From Eucommia ulmoides (taxonomy: Eukaryota > Streptophyta > Magnoliopsida > Garryales > Eucommiaceae): a stretch of 64,000 nt of DNA. Under the pieces are notes generated by a model. It saw only the letters and a list, made by a program, of their open reading frames with translations. It was not told the DNA's origin and searched no databases. Shown in pieces: positions 47,772 through 59,923 of this stretch (its first letter is position 1; each line of letters begins with the position of its first letter). The position numbers were made by a program, and so were the translations under genes. The stretch covers positions 32,158,474 to 32,222,473 of the forward strand of contig CM028325.1 of the NCBI GenBank assembly GCA_016647705.1, read 5' to 3'.

Positions 47772-50700
47772 TCAGTAGCGGTAAGAACCCTGTGGAGTCA
47801 TGCTGTGATATGGGTTTGGTGGAGAATTGAGGTTCTGGTATGGAGTTTGTGAGGGATTTATACTCGGGTAGGACCCCTGCTCCTTATAGTAGTTATAATA
47901 GGACCCATGTTGAGGACTCTGCTTCAAACCAGGAGCAGGAGGAGGAGGAGGACCACCGTAGGACTGATGAACGGCATTCACATTATTTGCTGGGCCACGG
48001 ATCTCGTAATCATAATTATAACCCATGGGTCGATAATGATCATCATCATGGAGCTTATTAGCCCGTGATCCATCAATCTGGGATTTGACAGGAAGATCAT
48101 TAGGAGTTACATTTACCAATGGCAATCAACAACAACAAGAAAAAGAAAAGCAGTAACTAGTAAATTTAGGGTGTGTTTGGGTGAGGGATTTGGGGAGAAG
48201 ATTGAAGTTTGATAAGGGATTCTATGAAGTTAAAATTCCTTGTTTGGCTATTTCATAAAGCAATTTGTAAAATTTCTTGGAATTTCGAAATGGGATTCAA
48301 AGAAGGTAAAATATGACATCCCTAGATACCTCTGAAAAAGGTAAAAAAAAAAAAATTGTAAATCCTTCTGTGTGAAATTACATCAATACAATTTTAATTT
48401 CAAAAAGACTCTTGGCCTCAACTCCTACTAGAAGTTGTTAATTGTCAAATAAACATAGGTATTAACACATATATCCTTCCAATTTGTTCATTTTTACACT
48501 TTCTTCCGTCTTTCTTCTTCATCCCCCTTTCTTCTCCAGCGAGCAAAGTTCGCCAGCATCCGCCACCAGCGCCCGGCCATTGTCACCTGCAGTGGTTCTT
48601 TATTTATTTATTTTTCCCTGTGCTGTCTCTGGAGCCGGATTTGCACAGATTCAGAGAAGAAGAAGAAGAAGAAGAAGAAGAAGAAGATTCAGAGGAGGAG
48701 GAACAAGGAAGAGAGTAGAAGAAGAAGAAAGAGGAGGAAGAACAAGGAAGAGAGAAGAAGAGATGTGGGAACAGCCGGGGTGGGGGTGCAGCGGGGCAGA
48801 GGGGGATGGTGAGGGGACGGAGGGGAGAGGGGGGTATGGATATTTTTGCATCTTTAAGAAAAGTAATGGGTTGGGGACAAAAAGTGAAATTATTTTAAAA
48901 GGGGTAAAAAACTAATTTCAAAATAATTTTGATTTTTTTAAAAACGGGGGTATACAGTTATCAAAAGTGGTGTACGTATAGAATTATCCAAAAACATATT
49001 CATTTTGTTGTCTCGAAGCAAATCCTAGGTAACATTTTACCCCTTATTGTTTATTAAAGTTGTAAATTTTATTGACTGCTTTACATCATACAATGAATTA
49101 TATTTCGGGTCCTGAGTTACATTTCAGATTGCTCCATTAATTTTCAGATTTCCACTCAAAAGTTATGGTACTGGGAATGTAATTACAATGTACGATTGCA
49201 ATTCTTTTGACTTACACTTTCAATTTTCAGTCGGTCAGAGCTATTTCATTTAATTTTGATATTTTCAGACACTGAGAAAGTGGAATATTTGGTGAAGAAG
49301 TTACATTCGAATGGCACAATTTTTATGTCTTGTCAAGTTTATGGGATTTCATTTTATTAACTAAACAAAAGAAAGGAAAACAAACTCACATCGCCAATGT
49401 TGCCGATTCCAGTTTCTATAGCAGGACCAAGACCATCGTTTGGAATCTTAGACTCCCAAGGGCGAATATTAGGGTATCTGGAAATAAAGAAGATTCAATC
49501 CTCGAAAACATTAATCAAATCATGGAATTAGAAATATACTAAAAAAACATATGTAGCATAGAAGTAGCAAGTACCCAGTAGATGATGGTGGAACCGGATA
49601 GCTTGGGCCGTCATACTCACGTCCACCACCCTTCATGAAAAGGATTAAGAATAATTCAGTAAACATTGTTATCAATTCACATGTTATAAGGATTCTGTCT
49701 AAAAGAGTAAAAGGCAAGTTAGATGATAGCTAGTAAAGTATTCCAGAAGTACACAAAAGATTTAATATACTGCTGTAATAGATTGAATAAAAATACATTT
49801 GTCATGGGATGTTTTCTTTTGCCAGTATTACATATAGAAAGTTTAAATCCCAATATTGTTTCGCAGTTGCAATACACAACTTTGGCATCGTTTGAAAGCT
49901 TTTTCAAATTATTTTTTGAAATAAGCAAAAAAAAAAGAAAAATAAACAAACTTGAAAATCAAAGTACTATTAGTTTTACGCTTTGAGAAAGTACTTTTAA
50001 AAATCAAGAGACTAATTTATTTATTTTTATAAAGTACTAATATTTGTTTTTAATTTATTCAATCCTTATATTTTAAAAGATTTATAGGCTAGTAGGACAT
50101 CCTTCCCCAAATGTTCTCAACCCTTTGCGAAATTCTTTTGGATTAAGAGATGATTTATACAAATTACATTAACATATCACCTCTACTTTACCAAACACAA
50201 TTTTGATCTGTTGCTTTTGCTTTTTAGCAAAAGTACTCTTTCGTTCAGTTAACCAACATTGATAACGTTTTTTTAAGTATTTTTTATAATAAAAAAAAAA
50301 TAAGTAATTTCATTAATTCATCAAAAATGTTTCTAGAATTAAAAAACACTACACATTTTCTTCTCTATAATCAAAGCATACCTGAAGAAATTCATATCCT
50401 CCAGAGATCCCAAAACTTCGACTGCGAAGTGGAGGGGTCCTTCCTCCATCTATCTTTCCTTCAGCACCAAATCCTAGAACAGGTCTAAGTAGAGCAGGTT
50501 CTGCTTCATGATTTGCATCTCGAATATATCTCGTCCTTAGTCTTGTTGCAATCTCCACCAAGGCATCTTTAGCAACGCCAAAATTTCCAGATATCTAGAA
50601 TTAAAGAGAGTCCAACTTGAACCAAAGTACTGTTTTAGCCACAAAAATATCAGTTGAACTTAAATGGATTACCTGCACAAGCTCTTCATCTTCAGCTGCA

Positions 50701-53189
50701 CATTTGGGCTTCTCCTTCTTGGAATAAACACGTATATCTGCTTGGGTTCTCCTTCTCATCTCATTGATCACTTGACCTCCTTGTCCTAGAAGGCATCCAA
50801 CCTTACTAGATGGAACCAGGAGTCTCGTAGTAATCAGTCCTTTCTCAGTGTATTCATACGTTCTGTTTTGAAGCTCAAGAATGGTGTCAATTGCTCGTGA
50901 TCTTGGGTTCCACGGAGCCTGAAAACCATGTCATTATACTTGTTTACAACTAGTAAACAGATAACATAGGCACCGTTTGACAACATTGCAAAAAAGTACT
51001 TGAAAGAAAAGTAGCATTTTATTTTGCAGTCTAAAAAGTATTTTTCATAAATCAAGAAAATAAAAATATTGTTTGTTTTTTTTTTTTTGGGGGTGGAAAG
51101 CAAAAAATAATTTACATTCATTTGAATTAAAAGATCATTTATACGGATAGCACTACAATATCATCTCCACATTACCAAACACATTTTTTTAATTTTTATT
51201 TTTTCTTTTAAGTAATAGTATTTTTTGTTCAATTAAATTTTTTTCCTTTAATAAAAATTACTTAAAGAAAGTGTTATCATATAGTGCCATGTTCCTAAAG
51301 AAATGAATAGAGAAGTACTAACTGTGAAACAAAGTTAAAAATATCAGTGAAAATTACCTCAAAAGAGGACACACGAATCACACGTTCATCCGACTCTTTT
51401 GATGCATTATCGACATGAATACTAGCTCCTGTTTCCTGCTGTAACTCTCTTACGTTAGAGCCTCCTTTGCCAATCACCCCTCCAATTTTAGCAGAGGAGC
51501 AAAGAATTTTCAATGAAAATTCAGTTGGAGGCTCCCCACCTCGTGCAGCAGGAACATCGTCAAAACCACCTACCCTAAATCCAGAATGGTGGTCACCATA
51601 TTCCGGCATCCATGGCTCTGCACCATGGAAATTGTTTCGTTCAGACCACATTCTAGCCATGGGAGGACAGGGAGGATTTAAGCCACGACCCCGAGGAGGC
51701 ACATGAGTACCAGAAGGTGGTCTTTCTTTTCGTGCATTTAGATGCAGCAAAGTAGACACTTCATAGAGAGCCCTCTTCACGACTGTAGGATTACCTGATA
51801 TCTGTGAACATATATGATATAACATAATCAAAACAAGAGGCAATTAATTAATTAGCATAATAGCTGAAATAATTTTACTGAAGTGGAGCAGCTCTATAGA
51901 TCAACCTAAACCTAAAATGACTAGAACCAAAAAATCGGATGAAGAATCAAAAGGATGAAAAACATACAGAAAGACGTAAAAATATGAAGAATTCCTAAGG
52001 AAACTATATTCATACATATTAAGATATTAACAAATCGAACAGAAACTTCATTCCGAATCATAAATAATACATCCAACATCTTTAAACCAAAACAGGAAAG
52101 TTCATACCAAACATATAAATCTACCATGAGAATACACATTGGTCAGCTGCCTTTCCTCTCTCCTCCTAGTTGATTAGGAGAATGAGAAATGCTTTTGAGA
52201 GCAAGTTACTCCAAAAATGAAGGCCACACTGCTATATTTGTTGTTGGCATAGGCATAGCTAACTCTAGAGTCTATTCTTATTTATAAGAAAATATCCAGG
52301 TAAAGATATACAGTTGAACTGGAGAAAACTAAGATCTCTTGAGGTGAATGAGTAAGAAAGTTTACCGCACAACAAAAAAGAATAAATTCATTACACCCCC
52401 TAAAAAATAAAAACATTCATTTTACATCAATCATGCTATTCCAGAATACTGGCCTGGCAGTTATTTAATTTCCTAATTGCTTTAAACAAGATATAAATTT
52501 TTTCCTAATTCTGTATATTACTTTCAAGAATTAAACAGAAAAAAATGATGATCAAATAGGGTTTTTTATGAAATGGACATAAGAAATAATACCTGAACCA
52601 GCTCATCAGTGTTCATGGCACAGGCAGGAAGATTTTCTGCGGGAAGAACGCGAACAGTTGCACCCGTCTCACTGCGCAATCTCTGAATGACATCTCCTTT
52701 TTTGCCTATAAGACATCCAACCGTATTGTTTGAAACAAGAAGGCGTGCAGTGACCTGACTTTCGCTATTTTCTCCACCAGAGATATCTTCCTCAACAATC
52801 TTATCATGAACTCTCAATAGAGCATCCTGTGCCGCACAATGTGGCTTCATAGCATCGTCCTTGTCCTCAATCTTGTGTTCTCTAGGAATTTTATTAGAAG
52901 GACTACAGATGTTTATTACTCTCTCATCCGACCCAGGAGCAACATCCCCTACTGTTATTTTTGCTTGGGTCTCTACTCTTAAACCTTGGACAACGCTACC
53001 GCCTTTGCCAATGACACTGCCAATCCTTTTAGATTGACACAAGATGCGATAAGCAGTATCAGAACTATGAGGATCTCCAGAAGATTGTTGACGAGTGGAA
53101 TTATTCCATTTTCCTTTTCTGGATACTCCTTTTTTCTTAAATTGAGGATTGGGAAGTTTCTTAAAGAAAGAACTTTTGTTCCCTTCCAT
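47772..53189 (-). CDS. HEN4-like RNA-binding protein with four KH domains, intact
   Basis: Seven exons on the minus strand: 53189-52593, 51801-51358, 50918-50673, 50594-50382, 49630-49575, 49477-49390 and 48077-47772. Together they are 1950 bp, 649 aa, with consistent GT-AG junctions and no stop. KH signatures sit at residues 59-64 (VIGKGG), 160-165 (LIGKKG), 308-313 (VIGKGG) and 390-395 (LLGQGG). The C-terminus is Pro/Tyr/Gln/Ser-rich (SYGGPPPPP, then NPYHSMTPQGSYRY). Plant relatives of this type (HEN4, RCF3/SHINY1) act in the nucleus on pre-mRNA processing. I chose MEGNKSSF as the start; an ATG ten codons earlier (53219) is also in frame. The junction to exon 7 is the least certain. Confidence 0.88.
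48165..48960. other. Purine-rich insertion-like block in intron 6 of the KH gene
   Basis: Within the 1.3-kb sixth intron (48078-49389) lies a block beginning GGGTGTGTTTGGGTGAGGG. It contains an AGA microsatellite (48655-48688) and a G-rich stretch (48770-48840). The start resembles MITE ends of the GTTTGG type, but I could not find the other end. Its one long open frame is repeat-derived. Confidence 0.45.
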
Positions 53190-53219
53190 ACTAACAACAC
53201 AATCAGTGTCGTACGACAA

Positions 53220-53560
53220 ATTATTTAACCAGACTTAAACACCTGGAATAAAGAAGCTCTTGGGCATCAGAAACAAAACACCATTGGGCAAAATATAAGC
53301 AAGATGTCGAGTAATATCACCATTATATTGAGTCAGAAAAAAAATTATATCTAATGGAAAAGGAGTGTGAAAAATCGGATTTAATTCCCACTCCCAAGTT
53401 AGCCTAGAGGCGGGGTGAACAGACAAATAATTTTTTCAACTTAGACTCACACAAGGGAAAGTAAAGATAACGATTCAAGGTCACCAACTTCAGCTAACTC
53501 TCAAAACACGGACATAGTTCACACAGGAAGAGGTAAAGTCGTAAAATACAAATTTTGTAA
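53220..53560. other. Short upstream region of the KH gene
   Basis: Only about 350 bp separate the KH start codon from the Copia fragment, so the KH promoter or leader is either here or beyond the insertion. No TATA box stands out. Confidence 0.5.
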
Positions 53561-54019
53561 CTGTACCTAAATAATTATAACATGATTACAATAATAAAGA
53601 ATATTTTATAACTGTAAAATAAAGACTAGGTATTAAAGACTAGACGGTAGAGAATAAGGAAAATTTGTAACTGTAGAGAATAAAGAGATGTCTAATACTC
53701 CCCCGCAAACTCGGCTAACTTGGAGAGACGAGATTGGTTCGTAAAAGATGAAAACGTGTCTTGTGAAGTCCCTTGGTAAATATGTCAGTGAGTTGATCAG
53801 TAGAAGGGGCAAATTAAACTTGGTGTGTGCCAATAAGGATACCTTCCTGTATAAAGTGATAATCCAATTCAATATGTTTAGCTCGAGCGTTGAACACAGG
53901 ATTTGAGGCCATATATGTAGTGCTGAGATTGTCACAGAGTAAGGTGATAAGCGTGGATATGGGAATTTGCAACCCCTGGAGCAGATGAAGTACCCATGTG
54001 GATTCGGCACAAACATGGG

Positions 54020-55714
54020 TTAGGGATCTATACTCAACTTCGGCACTTGATCAAGAAATAATAGATTGTTTCTTAGAGGTCCACGAGATCAGATTGGAGC
54101 CCAAGAAAACACAGAAATCAGTGCTGGAATGACGTGAGTCAGGGCAGCCTGCCCAATCAGCATCAAAATAAGCCTTGACGATCAAAGGGGTAGCACTACA
54201 CTGAAAAAAGAGGCCAAAGTTCAGAGTCCCTTTGAGGTATCGAAGGATTCGTTTGGCGGCTAAAAGGTTGTGTGTCTGAGGTTGGCTCATGAACTGAGCA
54301 ACATGATAAACAGCATAGGCAATGTCTGATCTGGTAAAAGTGAGATACTACAAAGAGCCAACCAATTGGCAATACTCAAAGGCATCTGTCAAGAAATCCC
54401 CACTTTGAGATGACAATTGAGTTTTCGCACATATAAGGGTATTGCCAGGTTTGCAGTCTGTCATTAAGAAACGTGCAAGAAGATCGATAGTATACTTGAG
54501 CTGAGGGAGACGTAAGCCAGCAGAAGAGGAAGTTGCTTCAAGTCCCAGAAAGTACGATAGGGAACCAAGGTCACTAAGCTCAAACTCCTTGCTAAGAGTA
54601 GTGATGAACGATGGGACCAGAAACGGTTGATTGCCAGTGAGTATGATATCATCAACATATAATAGCACTGCAGAGTTAAAGCGACAGATAAACAGGGAAT
54701 GATCAGCTTGACTCTAGGTAAAGCCATACTGTAAGAGAAAAGTGCTAAGACGTTTGAACCAAACACGGGGCGCTTGTTTGAGTCCATATACCCAGGTGGT
54801 TGTGCCATGTAGACAGTTTCATCCAAAATACCATGAAGAAAGACATTTTTCACATTAAGTTGGCACATTGTCCACCCAAAGGATATGGCAAAGCTGAGCA
54901 CAGTACGAACAATAATTGTTTTGATTACAGGACTAAATGCCTCATCAAAGTCAACACCCGTTTGTTGATGAAATCCCTTGGCAACTAGGCAAGCTTTGTA
55001 TCGCTCAATAGAACCGTCTGCATTGCGCTTGAGTTTGAATACCCACTTACAACCCACAATATGTTGATATGAAGAAAGAGGGACAAGAACCCAAGTTTTG
55101 TTCTTCAGTAAAGCATTAAATTCATTGGTCATGGCTTGACGCCATTCAGGGACACGAACAGCTTGAGTACAGCAAGTAGGCTCGTCAGTAAGAGAAGGAA
55201 GCTGAGCAAGTAGAGCTTGTGGGAGAGGGTATCGGATTGTACCATCTGTCCGAATGAGAGGACAACGTGTGCCATCGCGATGACGTGTGACCATCGAATG
55301 TAGCGAAGGAGCAGGAGGAGCCTTAGGTGAGGCAACAGCAGAAAGATTAAGCGGAGAAACTGGAGGAGCCTCAAGGGAGGCAGCAACAGAAGGACTAGGC
55401 GGAGGAACTGGAGGAGCCTCAAGGGAGGCAATAGCAGAAGGACTAGGCGGAGGAACTAGAGGAGCCTCAGGGGTGGCAACAGCAAAAGGATTAGGTTGTG
55501 CGGGTTGGTTTTGTCGACTCTAATAATGAAACGGACATGGCTGATGAAGAGAAGGCAGAACACTATTTTGTGTAGCCGATTGCAAAAGTTGAGCAGGAGT
55601 TGGTGGTAGTAGAGAAACAAAGACCCATGATGATGGGTCTGGTGGAGTGCTTCTAGTGTTAGATGCAAACAGAAAATGTTGTTCATTAAAACAAACATGT
55701 CGGGAAATGTACAC
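54020..55714 (-). pseudogene. Copia integrase tail, reverse transcriptase and RNase H, broken
   Basis: The protein starts in the integrase C-terminus (YISRHVCFNEQHF). After the spacer the RT shows WRQAMTNEFNALLKNKTWVL, CKWVFKLKRNADGSIERYKA, a QLNVKNVFLHG segment and the catalytic LLYVDDIILTGN (near 54650). RNase H has LRYLKGTLNFGLFF and KAYFDADWAGCPDSR (near 54175). A frameshift lies near 54790 and stops near 54715, 54348 and 54050. LNVKNVFLHG has Asn where the family usually has the first catalytic Asp. Confidence 0.85.
55309..55490 (-). repeat. 60-bp coding tandem repeat in the Copia spacer
   Basis: About three tandem units of GGAGGAGCCTCAAGGGAGGC plus an ACTAGGCGGAGGAACT-type phrase. On the minus strand they encode proline-rich 20-residue repeats in the linker between integrase and RT. 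Confidence 0.85.
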
Positions 55715-55725
55715 TTCGTGTTTAT

Positions 55726-56741
55726 GGCTTTACATCAACAACCTAATTACACATGGTGTTGAGAGAAATGGAGAGACGGCTAAAGTGGGGATTTAAATTT
55801 AAAAGGAGTAGATAACAATTTATTTGAACCCAAGTAAGACATTACTTTAGTAGATGAGGTGGGGTGGGGGGTAAATGTAATTATTTAAAAAATTAGGGGT
55901 AAAAAAATATTTTAAAAAATAGGGGTGTCAGTGAATTTTAAAAAAACAAAAAGAATAAAAACTATATTTTAAAAATAAAAAATAAAAAAAATAAGAGAAG
56001 GGAATTCATGTTTTTTTACAAAAAAAATTGAGCAAAAGGGATGATTGATATTTTTCAAACGATAGAAGAGGTTTGTGGTTTTGGACAAAGTAAGTGGTAT
56101 AAACCCTTCAAATAATTGATCAATAATTCTTGGCCTCAACAGAGAAAAACAAAAGAAGGCAAGTTTCAATATGCAAAATAAGATGTTCTCGGTATATAGA
56201 AATGTAAGGGGACACGAGCAACCACCAATCAGAATAAACACTTCTCCGATGCATGATCAATAAGCAAAGAAGTGCAAAAACAGTTAATCATAGAAGAATG
56301 TTAGCAAAAAGGTTAATTGACTTGGGTTGGGGAGGGATTGGTTGGACGGAGTTATGGGAGAACCCCGTCCCCGTCCCTCCCCTACCAGCAACCCCCAAAG
56401 AAAAGGAAAAACAACCAAAATGACACTTTATTGGTACTGGTTTTGTAACAATAATGCCAATGACAGTGTTCATGTTCGATCAACTAAATCTTGGGAGAAT
56501 TATCGAATTCTGGTCTTTGAATGACAATGTTTTACTATCATTTGGTAACATTTTTCTAAAGATTTTTTTTCCTAAAGTTTTAGTTAAAAAGCAAAAATGA
56601 AATAAAAATAACATTGTAGCAAATCAGGGAGAAATATCAAATTCTTGTAAAGTAATTATTTTATAAAATATTTTTTGATATTTAATTAAAAAGGGAAAAA
56701 ATAAATTCAAAATACTGCTTGTCATGCATACAAAAGAGTAT
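55726..56741. other. Intergenic DNA, no gene seen
   Basis: AT-rich spacer without a supported coding frame, RNA gene or transposon end. Confidence 0.6.
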
Positions 56742-56756
56742 TTTTTCCAAATAAAT

Positions 56757-56948
56757 AAAAAAAAAAAAAAAAAAAAAAAGGCAGTCCAGTGCACGAAAGC
56801 TCCCGTCATTTCCATTAATGAGTCTGGAGAAGATCAGATGTATGTAGTCTTGCCCCTATATACAGAGAGACTGTTTTCAAGATTTGAACCCGGAACCTCC
56901 AGGTCACAATAGAGCAACCTTACCATTATACTCAGGGCTTACCCTCAC
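56757..56948 (-). mobile_element. Au-type SINE with 15-bp target duplication
   Basis: On the minus strand the element has a tRNA-derived head with an A-box-like TAATGGTAAGGTTG and a B-box-like GGTTCAAATCT. A body with CAGTCTCTCTGTATATAGGGG follows, then the Au-SINE tail CGGGAGCTTTCGTGCACTGG and a terminal T run (A run on the plus strand). It is flanked by an exact 15-bp repeat TTTTTCCAAATAAAT (56742-56756 and 56949-56963). It would have been transcribed by RNA polymerase III and moved by LINE enzymes. Confidence 0.92.
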
Positions 56949-56963
56949 TTTTTCCAAATAAAT

Positions 56964-57350
56964 GAAAGGATAAATATAAATTAGTTATTAGGTGCTCTTT
57001 CGTAAATATGAGACAATTATCACTATGGTTAGCAAACATATTTTTTATTATTTTGTTCATATTTTTAGGAAAACGCATTTTTAAAAAACCGTTTTTCATT
57101 GAAAAACTAGTTGAAAAGAAAGCATTGTTTGGTTCTAAAAGTTAATTTATATTTTCTAAACTAGATGTATTCTTTAAGACTTTCATGTACCAAGAGAAAG
57201 TCAACGCACTCCGTTTTGTTCAAGGAAATTTTTTAACTTGTTCATGCATCCAAAAGTCAACCATGACAATTAGATGATTCCAATGTCATATTGAACTTCT
57301 CTAGTTATTCACGAAAAAAAAAAAAATCATTTGACTTTTTAGAGACAGGC
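56964..57350. other. AT-rich spacer, no gene
   Basis: Between the SINE and the BURP pseudogene; nothing beyond AT-rich DNA is seen. Confidence 0.6.
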
Positions 57351-57354
57351 TAAG

Positions 57355-57362
57355 TATAAATA
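57355..57362 (+). promoter_or_regulatory. TATA box of the BURP pseudogene
   Basis: TATAAATA lies 75-82 bp before the proposed start codon at 57437, a normal plant spacing. Confidence 0.5.
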
Positions 57363-57436
57363 TAATTCAAATTCTATTATTCTGTATATAGGTTTCTTTT
57401 TCCTAATTCATCTAGCTCTTGTGTTGCGGAGAGAAC

Positions 57437-58453
57437 ATGACAATTTCAATTGCAATCATATTGATCTGTGTCTTCTCTTTCCCCCTTAATCTTGTTTCCT
57501 CCACAAAATCCACCAAGTCTAAGTATTCATATGCTACTACGTTGGTCGCCAATGAACAACTTGACTTTTGGTCACAAAATGTCAACAATAACATGCCAAA
57601 AAATCTTGTCTCCAAACTGTCTAATTTGACTCTAGGAGAAAGTGCACATTTTGCTTCATGGGTATCTAACCCATCTATCACTTCAAACGCCAAATTTTGC
57701 TCAGTTGCTAGTTTGGCTTGTGCATCAAGAGTCAGTCACATAGAGTGCTATTGACCTTGGTTCTTTTACTACAATTCCTCATCCATTCTATTTGAGCATA
57801 TTGATGAGCACTCGTTCTTCACATTATCAAAACTCAAAGAAGGCCAAAAAATCTATCTTTCAAATCTCACATATATGCATCCTCATCGTGCATTTCTTCC
57901 ATATGAGATAGCATCGAAAATTTCTTTAAACACCGCACAACTGAAAAAGATTTTTCCACAGTCCTTTACTTCAAAAACAACAGAAGGAATAATTCAAAAA
58001 ACATTGTCTTTCTGCAATTCAAGAGCATCAAAAGGGGAGGTTAAGAGCTGCCCAACATCACTAGAAGGCATTATTGAATTCTCAAAGGGCGCTTTGGATG
58101 AAAAACAATTGCTCGTTATGTCCTCTTATAGCGCAAATGGTTCGGGGAGAGAACTTCTAATAGAAAACGTCACAAGATTTAACATAGAAAAGATTGTGTC
58201 ATGCCACGAGGTTTTTCTTCCCTTTTCTATCTATTATTGTCATATACTCTCCTCAAGTCGTCTTTATTCTATCGATCTAGTGGAACCTAGTACAAGAGAA
58301 TCCATGAACGGAGCCCTTGTAATTTGCCATATGGATACATCCTCATGGTCAAAAAGTCATGTAGCATTTCACCTACTAAACTCATCCCCTGGCCTAGTTG
58401 AAGCATGTCACTGGATGCCGCTAAATGATCTTGCATTGATACGTGGACGCTAA
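57437..58453 (+). pseudogene. BURP-domain protein, PG1-beta-like, with one premature stop
   Basis: The frame starts MTISIAIILICVFS, a signal peptide, then has the PG1-beta-like segment LDFWSQNVNNNMPKNLVSK and FCSVASLACAS. A TGA at 57752 interrupts it. The same frame then continues as a full BURP domain: FFTLSKLKEGQKIYLSNL, FLPYEIASKI, SCPTSLEGIIEFS, and the family signature CH-x10-CH-x27-CH-x25-CHW (58199-58421). The FxxY repeats that PG1-beta proteins have between head and BURP domain are missing. BURP proteins of this group act in the cell wall. One stop and a lost linker suggest a recent pseudogene, though a sequencing error at 57752 cannot be excluded. Confidence 0.82.
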
Positions 58454-58773
58454 GAGAAGAAGCAATATTAGGAACATGTGAAATAAAGTGTCCCTTTATC
58501 AAATAAGGTCGTTCTAAAGTCGGACTCTTCCTAATGGACATGGAATTTGTTATCTGTAGCTGATGTGGTTTTCTTTTAATGAATTGCTCGATCTCATCAA
58601 ATGAAATTATTTTCTATTTTCTACTAGGTTTGGTAATATTGTCTGCAATTCACCTAATAATTACGAATATATACTTCAGTTTAAACAAAGGATAAACTTC
58701 TTTGATGCATGATCAACGGAGCAAAGATCAATTAGAAAAAATGTTTATGCAATTCTTTCGCAAGGACAATGAA
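58454..58773. other. Spacer, no gene
   Basis: 3' flank of the BURP pseudogene; no other feature seen. Confidence 0.6.
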
Positions 58774-59923
58774 GGCCCTGTTTGGTAACCGTTCCCATCC
58801 CAGAAATTCCCATTCCATTCCCAGATTTTTGGGATTACTGTTTGGGAATAGCGTTTGATAATTTTTGTTTCCATTCCCAAATGAGAATTGTGCTCATTTT
58901 TTCTTTAGAAATGAGAAATAAAAAAAAAAATTGTTTCTCATTATTCTCATTCTCATACCATTTTCTTCTCATTTCATTCTCACTTCATCCGATCAAAATC
59001 GTAAACAACAATCAAAAACCAAGAAAATCGTAAACCAAGAAAATAAAAAAACAAGAAAATCGTAAATCGTAAATCAAAAACCAAGAAAATCAAAAAACAA
59101 GAATCAAAATCGTAAACAAGAATCAACCTCATCCTCGTCCTGCACCGATTTCATCCTCCATCGCCGACGCCTTCTTCGCCTTCCTCCTTCTCCATCGTCG
59201 TTGTCGTCATCGTCGTCGTTCTTGGCTCATCGTCGTCTGGTTCTTCGTTCGTTGACATCCGCGTCGTTCGGTCGTCGTCGTCTAGTCGACGTCGTCGTTT
59301 GTGCTCTCCATCATCTAGTCTTCTTGAACCGTGTTCGTCGCGAGGGTTTCGATTTTGATCTTTCCATATCGTTCGATTTCGAAATCGAAATAAGGTTTTG
59401 ATTTCGACCGTGTTCGTCGCCATCGTCTTCGCCTCGTCACCGTGCTCATCTTCATCATCTATTTAGCATTGCAATGGCGAGGGTTTGGCTCTCGATTTCG
59501 AAATCGAAACAGAAACATATCTTTGATGCCTATTTCGATTTCGATTTCGATTTCAAAATTGAAATCTGAGGATTTGTGATTGGTGTTTTTGAATTTGTTC
59601 TTGGTGTTCTTAAATTTGTTCTTGGATTTGTGATTGTTGCTCTTGAATTTGTTCTTAGTGTTCTTTAATTTGTTCTCAGATTTATGATTGTTGTTCTTGA
59701 ATTTGTTCTAGGATTTGTTCTTGAATTTGTGGTTTAGGGTTCGTTTTTTATTTCTTGGATAAAATTATTACCAAACGCGATTCTGTTCCCAAATCCAAAA
59801 AAAAAAAATTGTTGTTACCAAACGTGATTCTGTTCCCAATAAGGAAACAAAATTTTCATCCCATCCCATCCTATTATCATCCCACTACATGGGATGAGCA
59901 CAAAACGGTTACCAAACGGGCCC
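58774..59923. mobile_element. Harbinger-like MITE, copy 2 (1150 bp), with GC-rich cargo
   Basis: The ends are GGCCCTGTTTGGTAACC and, reverse-complemented, GGGCCCGTTTGGTAACC. A GAA repeat flanks both sides (58771-58773 and 59924-59926). Inner arms repeat phrases about fitting 'oppositely oriented' ATTCCCATTCC / GATTCTGTTCCCAA. The centre (59130-59460) is rich in CGTCGTC and carries the palindromic TTTCGATTTCGAAATCGAAA block also seen near 8070-8180. No protein is recognisable there. Confidence 0.65.

Larger units (their letters stand above)
53560..55725 (-). mobile_element. Truncated Copia element (pol end with partial 3' LTR)
   Basis: This minus-strand copy holds the integrase tail, a repeat-bearing spacer, RT and RNase H. 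A purine tract follows (plus strand CTCCCCCGCAAAC, 53698-53710), then part of an LTR that starts TATTAGACATC. It is cut off at about 55725, before the integrase core, with no 5' LTR. The family differs from the element at 758-5588. Confidence 0.82.

Noticed and set aside
48484..48915. 143-codon open frame in the KH gene intron
   Set aside because: It is mainly an AGA/GGA repeat with no homology and lies in an intron of a gene that splices cleanly around it.
56757..56948. A stand-alone tRNA gene
   Set aside because: Box A and box B are part of a SINE with tail and target duplication, and no tRNA cloverleaf is complete.
59151..59423. Asp/Arg/Thr-rich frames on both strands
   Set aside because: CGTCGTC repeat translation within MITE copy 2, no homology.
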